A DNA stretch of 17,024 nt, from the NCBI GenBank assembly GCA_021414185.1, contig JAIOOZ010000597.1:1-17024 (forward strand), given 5' to 3'. A model generated the notes under the pieces. It saw nothing but the letters and a program-made list of their open reading frames with translations. It was not told the origin of the DNA and ran no database searches. The stretch comes from Betaproteobacteria bacterium (GTDB lineage: Bacteria; Pseudomonadota; Gammaproteobacteria; Burkholderiales; SG8-41). Below are positions 13,594-17,024 of the stretch, piece after piece. A program made the position numbers and the translations under genes. The stretch's first letter is position 1. Each line of letters opens with the position of its first letter.

Positions 13594-15320
13594 ACATTGA
13601 TCCCATCAAGCGCGAGCTGATAAAAAATGCGCTGGTCACGATATGCGACAGCATGCTCGTCATGATCGTGCGCACCGCGCGTTCAACCAATATCAAAAAC
13701 ACGATGGATTTCTCGGCCACGATCTGCGACGCGGAAGGCCAGCTGGTCGCGCAGGGGTTGGCAGTGCCGGGGCATCTCGGCGCGATGATGCCGGCACTCA
13801 AGGGTTGTCTCGATTACTTCGGCGACGACATTTCCGACGGCGACATCATGACCAGCAACGATCCCTACGCAGGGTGCAGCCATCTCAACGACATCTTCAT
13901 GTTCAAACCGGTGTTCGCCGATGGCCGGCGCATCGCCGTGGTGTGTCTGATCCTGCACCATACGGATCTTGGCGGCCGCGTACCCGGCGGCAATGCAGCC
14001 GATAGCAGCGAGATTTTTCAAGAGGGATTGCGCATCCCGCCCAGCAAGATCTATGAAGCCGGCAAGCCCAACACCAGCCTGTTGCGCATAATCGAACACA
14101 ACACGCGTATGCCGGCGCGCATGATGGGCGACGTTTACGCGCAAATGGCGGCGCTGAATACCGCGGAAAAGGAGTTGTTGAAGTTGGCGGCCTCTGCCGG
14201 AGCCCCGGTGATCAAGGCCTATATGACGGAGTTGATCGATTATACCGAGCGCCTCACGCGCGCGAAAATTGCCGCGCTTCCGGACGGCGTCGGCGAATTT
14301 ACCGACTGGAACGACGATGATGGCGCCGGCAGCGACCCGGTTAAATTCCACGTCAAGATCACGAAAAAAGGCGAGGAGTTCATCGTTGATTTCACCGGGA
14401 CTTCGCCGCAGGGTCGCGGCGCATTGCACACGAATTTAGCGTTTGCCGCGTCGTGCGCCTGCGCTTCATTGCGTTGCGTGATCGACCCCGACATTCCGAA
14501 CAATGCGGGCTTCTACAAGGCGATAACCATTATTGCGCCGCCCGGCAGCTTCGTTAACGTGCAGTATCCGGCGGCGCTTGGCGCGCGCGGCCAGGGCGGT
14601 TACCGCGTCCGCTCGGTCGTGTTGGGCGCGCTCGCCCAGCTCTATCCGGACTTGATTCCCGCTTGTGCGGGTGGATCCGAGTTCGCGATCGTGTTTGCGG
14701 GATATGAAGGCAAGGCGCGCAAGGCGTTCCTGCACCTGGAATTTCATAACGTGTCCGGGCAGGGCGGTGGCCCCGATCGGGACGGCCAGGACGGCGGGCC
14801 TTATTGCATCGGCAATCTCGCCAACGTGCCGATCGAGTTAATCGAAGCAGAGAATCCGGTGCTCGTCGAGCAATATGCATTCATTCCGGATAGCGGCGGT
14901 GCAGGTAAGTATCGCGGGGCGCTCGGCATTGTGCGGCAGTATCGAGTGCTCGCTGAAGAATCAACGGTGAATTTGCGCTCGGATCGCCATCTGAATCCGT
15001 GTTGGGGTTTGTTTGGCGGCAAGCCCGGTGCGCTATCCCGGTCCACGATTAATCCTGGGACCGCCAAAGAGGAAAACGCGCCTTCCAAGTTCGTGCGCAC
15101 CTTGCGGCGCGGGGATGTTTTTCGCGGTGAGATGGCCGCTTCGGGCGGTTTCGGCGATCCCTATTGCCGCGAGCCGGCGGCAGTGCTGGAGGACTTCAGG
15201 CAACAAAAAGTTACCGTGGAACACGCATTGAGTGCATACGGTGTGGTGATCGACGCTAGAGCCGGCAAGGTGGACGTCGCAGCGACCGCCGCCTGCCGGG
15301 CGAACCGGCCGGCGCCGTGA
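13590..15320 (+). CDS. hyuB: HyuB-type subunit of ATP-dependent hydantoinase/oxoprolinase family
   Basis: The 576-residue partner of HyuA belongs to the hydantoinase B/oxoprolinase family. Landmarks are NTMDFSATICDAEGQLVAQ (residues 37-55), SNDPYAGCSHLNDIFM (89-104), LHHTDLGGRVPGG (122-134), DFTGTSPQGRGALHTNLA in the middle, and the C-terminal GGAGKYRGALGIVRQY with GGFGDPYCREP. D40, H98, D101 and H123 sit in the motifs that hold the metal in characterised relatives, as I recall them, and all are present. Length is typical, so the protein appears intact. GAGGAG lies just upstream of its start within the end of hyuA. No HyuC amidase, racemase or third carboxylase subunit follows. The gene ends 29 bases before a convergent Bug gene, with no terminator visible between them. 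Confidence 0.93.
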   Translation: MNIDPIKRELIKNALVTICDSMLVMIVRTARSTNIKNTMDFSATICDAEGQLVAQGLAVPGHLGAMMPALKGCLDYFGDDISDGDIMTSNDPYAGCSHLNDIFMFKPVFADGRRIAVVCLILHHTDLGGRVPGGNAADSSEIFQEGLRIPPSKIYEAGKPNTSLLRIIEHNTRMPARMMGDVYAQMAALNTAEKELLKLAASAGAPVIKAYMTELIDYTERLTRAKIAALPDGVGEFTDWNDDDGAGSDPVKFHVKITKKGEEFIVDFTGTSPQGRGALHTNLAFAASCACASLRCVIDPDIPNNAGFYKAITIIAPPGSFVNVQYPAALGARGQGGYRVRSVVLGALAQLYPDLIPACAGGSEFAIVFAGYEGKARKAFLHLEFHNVSGQGGGPDRDGQDGGPYCIGNLANVPIELIEAENPVLVEQYAFIPDSGGAGKYRGALGIVRQYRVLAEESTVNLRSDRHLNPCWGLFGGKPGALSRSTINPGTAKEENAPSKFVRTLRRGDVFRGEMAASGGFGDPYCREPAAVLEDFRQQKVTVEHALSAYGVVIDARAGKVDVAATAACRANRPAP

Positions 15321-15349
15321 CCTCGCGATTAAGTGTGGTGATTACGTGC

Positions 15350-16351
15350 TCAATCCAGCGAGAGCCCGATCGATTTGACGACTCTCGCGAACCTTTCAAG
15401 ATCGTCATTGACGAGTTTGCGGAACTCCGCAGGTGAACTGAGGGCCGCTTCGACGCCCAGGTTCGTGAGCTGCGTTCTCGCCTCTGCCATGTCGAATGCT
15501 TTTTTCGTCTCGCGCGCGAGCAAGTCAACGATGGCGGAGTCAGTGCCACCGGTCGCGAACAGGCCGTACCACGTGGAGAACTCATAGCGCGGGACGCCCG
15601 ACTCGGCCAAGGTCGGCACCTCGGGCAGCAAGCGCAGTCGCTGCGGCGTGGTTACTGCGAGCATTTTGACTTTCCCTGATTTTGCGTACGCCATGGCGAG
15701 TGGGACTGATGCAAACATCATTTCGATCTGACCTGCTGCGACATCGGTCAGGGCCGGCGCATCCCCTTTGTAGGGCACGTGGCTTACCTTGATCCCGGCC
15801 AGCTGATTGAGCATTGCGCTGGACAGATGATTGGAGGAGCCGTTGCCAGCGGACCCGAAGTTCATTTCGCCAGGCCGGCTTTTTGCCAACTTGATCAGAT
15901 CTTTGACGTCCTTAACGGGTAACCCGGGATGCACGAGCAATACATTGCCGGATTTGGCGACCGCCGAAACGGGGGTCAGATCCTTGCGAGGGTCATAGGG
16001 AAATTTCGAATACAAAGCCGGCGCAATAGCCAGCGCTGTTGAGCCCATCAGGAGGGTGTAGCCATCGGTCGGCGCTTTTGCGACCGCATCGGCACCGATC
16101 ACCCCGCCGCCGCCTGGACGGTTGTCCACCACCACCGACTGACCGAGACTTCCCTGCAGTTCTTTCGCTAAAACGCGTGCGAGGATGTCGGGCACGCCAC
16201 CTGGTGAAAAGGCAACGACTATCCGGATTAAGCGGGACGGGTACACCTGCGCTAGGGTGGACGCAGATGCAGTTGCGAGTCCCATGCACAGTATGACGAA
16301 TAAAAGTTTTTTTACGCTTGGCGCAATAACTTCACGAAGTCTTTCAACCAC
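15350..16351 (-). CDS. Bug-type tripartite tricarboxylate transporter receptor
   Basis: With the GTG start at 16351-16349 the protein has 333 residues. AAGGAG lies seven bases upstream of that GTG, which favours it over the longer ATG reading from 16387 whose upstream part would contain the ribosome site. A signal peptide covers about 1-34 (SVKKLLFVILCMGLATASASTLAQ). The mature protein has the standard Bug ligand loop VVAFSPGGVPDILAR, then VVVDNRPGGGGVIGADAVAKAPTDGYTLL, HVPYKGDAPALTDVAAGQIEMMF and LPEVPTLAESGVP. No TctA or TctB gene is nearby. It faces hyuAB convergently, so it is expressed separately from the plus-strand set. It differs clearly from the first Bug protein, so the two are not a recent duplication and probably bind different ligands. 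Confidence 0.93.
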   Translation of the reverse strand: MVERLREVIAPSVKKLLFVILCMGLATASASTLAQVYPSRLIRIVVAFSPGGVPDILARVLAKELQGSLGQSVVVDNRPGGGGVIGADAVAKAPTDGYTLLMGSTALAIAPALYSKFPYDPRKDLTPVSAVAKSGNVLLVHPGLPVKDVKDLIKLAKSRPGEMNFGSAGNGSSNHLSSAMLNQLAGIKVSHVPYKGDAPALTDVAAGQIEMMFASVPLAMAYAKSGKVKMLAVTTPQRLRLLPEVPTLAESGVPRYEFSTWYGLFATGGTDSAIVDLLARETKKAFDMAEARTQLTNLGVEAALSSPAEFRKLVNDDLERFARVVKSIGLSLD

Positions 16352-16479
16352 GGACGGTCTCCTTTTTTTCAACAGTGTGCCATACATCCAGGTCTTAGCC
16401 CTACAAGCGGAAGAATAGGTCGTGCTAGGATGATGCGCCTTATGGTGCAGGTAGTTGTCGCAAGCTCAGGTTTTGCCCT

Positions 16480-16827
16480 CGCAAGCTCGCGTTCAAGGTG
16501 ATTCCGCAGGACCCGGCAAGGACTGAATACCGCCAGGTCAATACTCTTGGGGAAGACTACAAGCACTGGTTTCGTGCCAAGTTCTTCCAGCAGTACCGGC
16601 TGTTTTTTCGGTATCACGCGGCGACCAAGGTGATCCTTTACGCTTGGGTCAATGACGAGGACATCAAGCGCGCTTACGAAAGCGGCGATGATGCTTATCG
16701 GATCTTCCGCAAGATGCTGGAAAGCGGGCAGCCCCCGGACGATTGGGATCGGCACCTCGCCGAGGCTCGCGCAGAATCTGATCGCCTGCAAAAACTCGTT
16801 GCACAGACTACGGCGGCGAAGCCCTGA
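16480..16827 (+). pseudogene. yhaV: YhaV toxin remnant, N-terminus missing, no PrlF antitoxin
   Basis: The frame reads RKLAFKVIPQDPARTEYRQVNTLGEDY, then HWFRAKFFQQYRLFFRYHAATKVILYAWVNDED and AYRIFRKMLESGQPPDDW, the C-terminal two thirds of YhaV, a RelE-superfamily ribosome-dependent mRNase of type II toxin-antitoxin pairs. YhaV is about 150 residues, and roughly the first 45 are absent. The frame is open upstream to a TAG at 16426-16428 but has no ATG, and GTG 16498 has no Shine-Dalgarno site. A 10-base repeat (TCGCAAGCTC at 16458 and 16479, 21 bases apart) marks the broken edge. The PrlF antitoxin gene, normally upstream, is missing; a Bug gene points away instead. An intact toxin without its antitoxin would be harmful, which agrees with a decayed gene. 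GTG-started expression of a 109-residue protein cannot be excluded. Confidence 0.75.
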
Positions 16828-16872
16828 AATTTCAATGATGTGCTATGGTAGCGGTGATGCTAGAGAGAGTAA

Positions 16873-16901
16873 CCGCAAAACCACTTGCGGGAGTTTTGCG
16901 G
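16873..16901 (+). repeat. Perfect 9-bp inverted repeat near the right att copy
   Basis: CCGCAAAAC (16873-16881) and GTTTTGCGG (16893-16901) are exact inverted copies around an 11-base loop. The loop also holds TTGCGGGA (16885-16892), repeated directly at 16896-16903, so CCGCAA can pair with either copy. No T run follows. The element lies about 95 bases inside the right tRNA-Pro repeat and could be a recombinase or accessory-protein site, or a hairpin after the yhaV relic. The 16828-16996 stretch is otherwise AT-rich and empty. Confidence 0.5.
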
Positions 16902-16996
16902 GACTCCTTATGGACTGTCCTGCACAGTTATGCATGGTTAGCAGCGAGCGGCATGCCAATTAATTTTTAACAAACAAATAGTTACTTATAGCTAGT

Positions 16997-17024
16997 CTGC
17001 ATGGGGTGCAGGTGGTTGGAGGTT
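16997..17024 (+). repeat. Right copy of the tRNA-Pro direct repeat (attR core), cut by window edge
   Basis: The last 28 bases copy tRNA-Pro from its anticodon stem (CTGCATGGGGTGCAGG) into the T-arm (GGAGGTT), with one difference from 8304-8331. The bases before it (TTACTTATAGCTAGT) do not form the 5' half of a tRNA, so this is a fragment and not a second gene. The repeat may extend past the window end to the CCA. Confidence 0.75.

Noticed and set aside
15350..16387. Longer minus-strand Bug protein starting at ATG 16387
   Set aside because: The strong AAGGAG site lies inside that extension and is correctly spaced for GTG 16351. The extra 12 residues are not part of a signal peptide.
16985..17024. 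Second complete tRNA-Pro gene at the right edge
   Set aside because: The bases before the anticodon stem do not form an acceptor or D-arm, so only a 3' fragment is present.

Overview
The window looks like a betaproteobacterial chromosome, probably of the order Burkholderiales or a close relative. Three things suggest this: the conserved order thrS-infC-rpmI-rplT-pheS-pheT-ihfA-merR, high-GC codon use, and two solitary Bug-type (tripartite tricarboxylate transporter) solute receptors, a family greatly expanded in that group. The lineage call is an inference from gene order and protein character; no database search was possible.

Region 1 (1-508) holds a divergent DUF1330-type gene cut by the left edge, and a tRNA-Val(GAC) gene with a clear sigma-70 promoter. 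Region 2 (509-8352) is the translation and nucleoid operon. It contains threonyl-tRNA synthetase, IF3, L35, L20, both subunits of phenylalanyl-tRNA synthetase, IHF alpha and a small MerR-type regulator, followed by tRNA-Pro(GGG). This region is rich in RNA-level control. A 12-codon leader peptide with three Thr codons and mutually exclusive antiterminator and terminator hairpins precede thrS. IF3 has a non-canonical ATA start. A two-part stem-loop lies between infC and rpmI. An intrinsic terminator lies between rplT and pheS. A 153-bp nested palindrome resembling a MITE sits between pheS and pheT and begins on the last base of the pheS stop codon.

Region 3 (8353 to the right edge) looks like accessory DNA inserted at tRNA-Pro. 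The window ends in a 27/28 copy of the tRNA-Pro sequence from the anticodon stem onward, with no 5' half of the tRNA, as expected for an att duplication. Between the two copies lie a deleted aspartate aminotransferase remnant, a class III (glutamate-1-semialdehyde-like) aminotransferase, a Bug receptor, overlapping hydantoinase/oxoprolinase subunits HyuA and HyuB, a convergent second Bug receptor, and an N-terminally truncated YhaV toxin relic without its PrlF antitoxin. No integrase and no transcription factor are visible in this segment.

The region 3 genes suggest capture of an organic acid or cyclic amide by a periplasmic receptor, ATP-dependent ring opening or carboxylation by HyuAB, and amino-group transfer by the PLP enzyme. 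The actual substrate cannot be read from the sequence.
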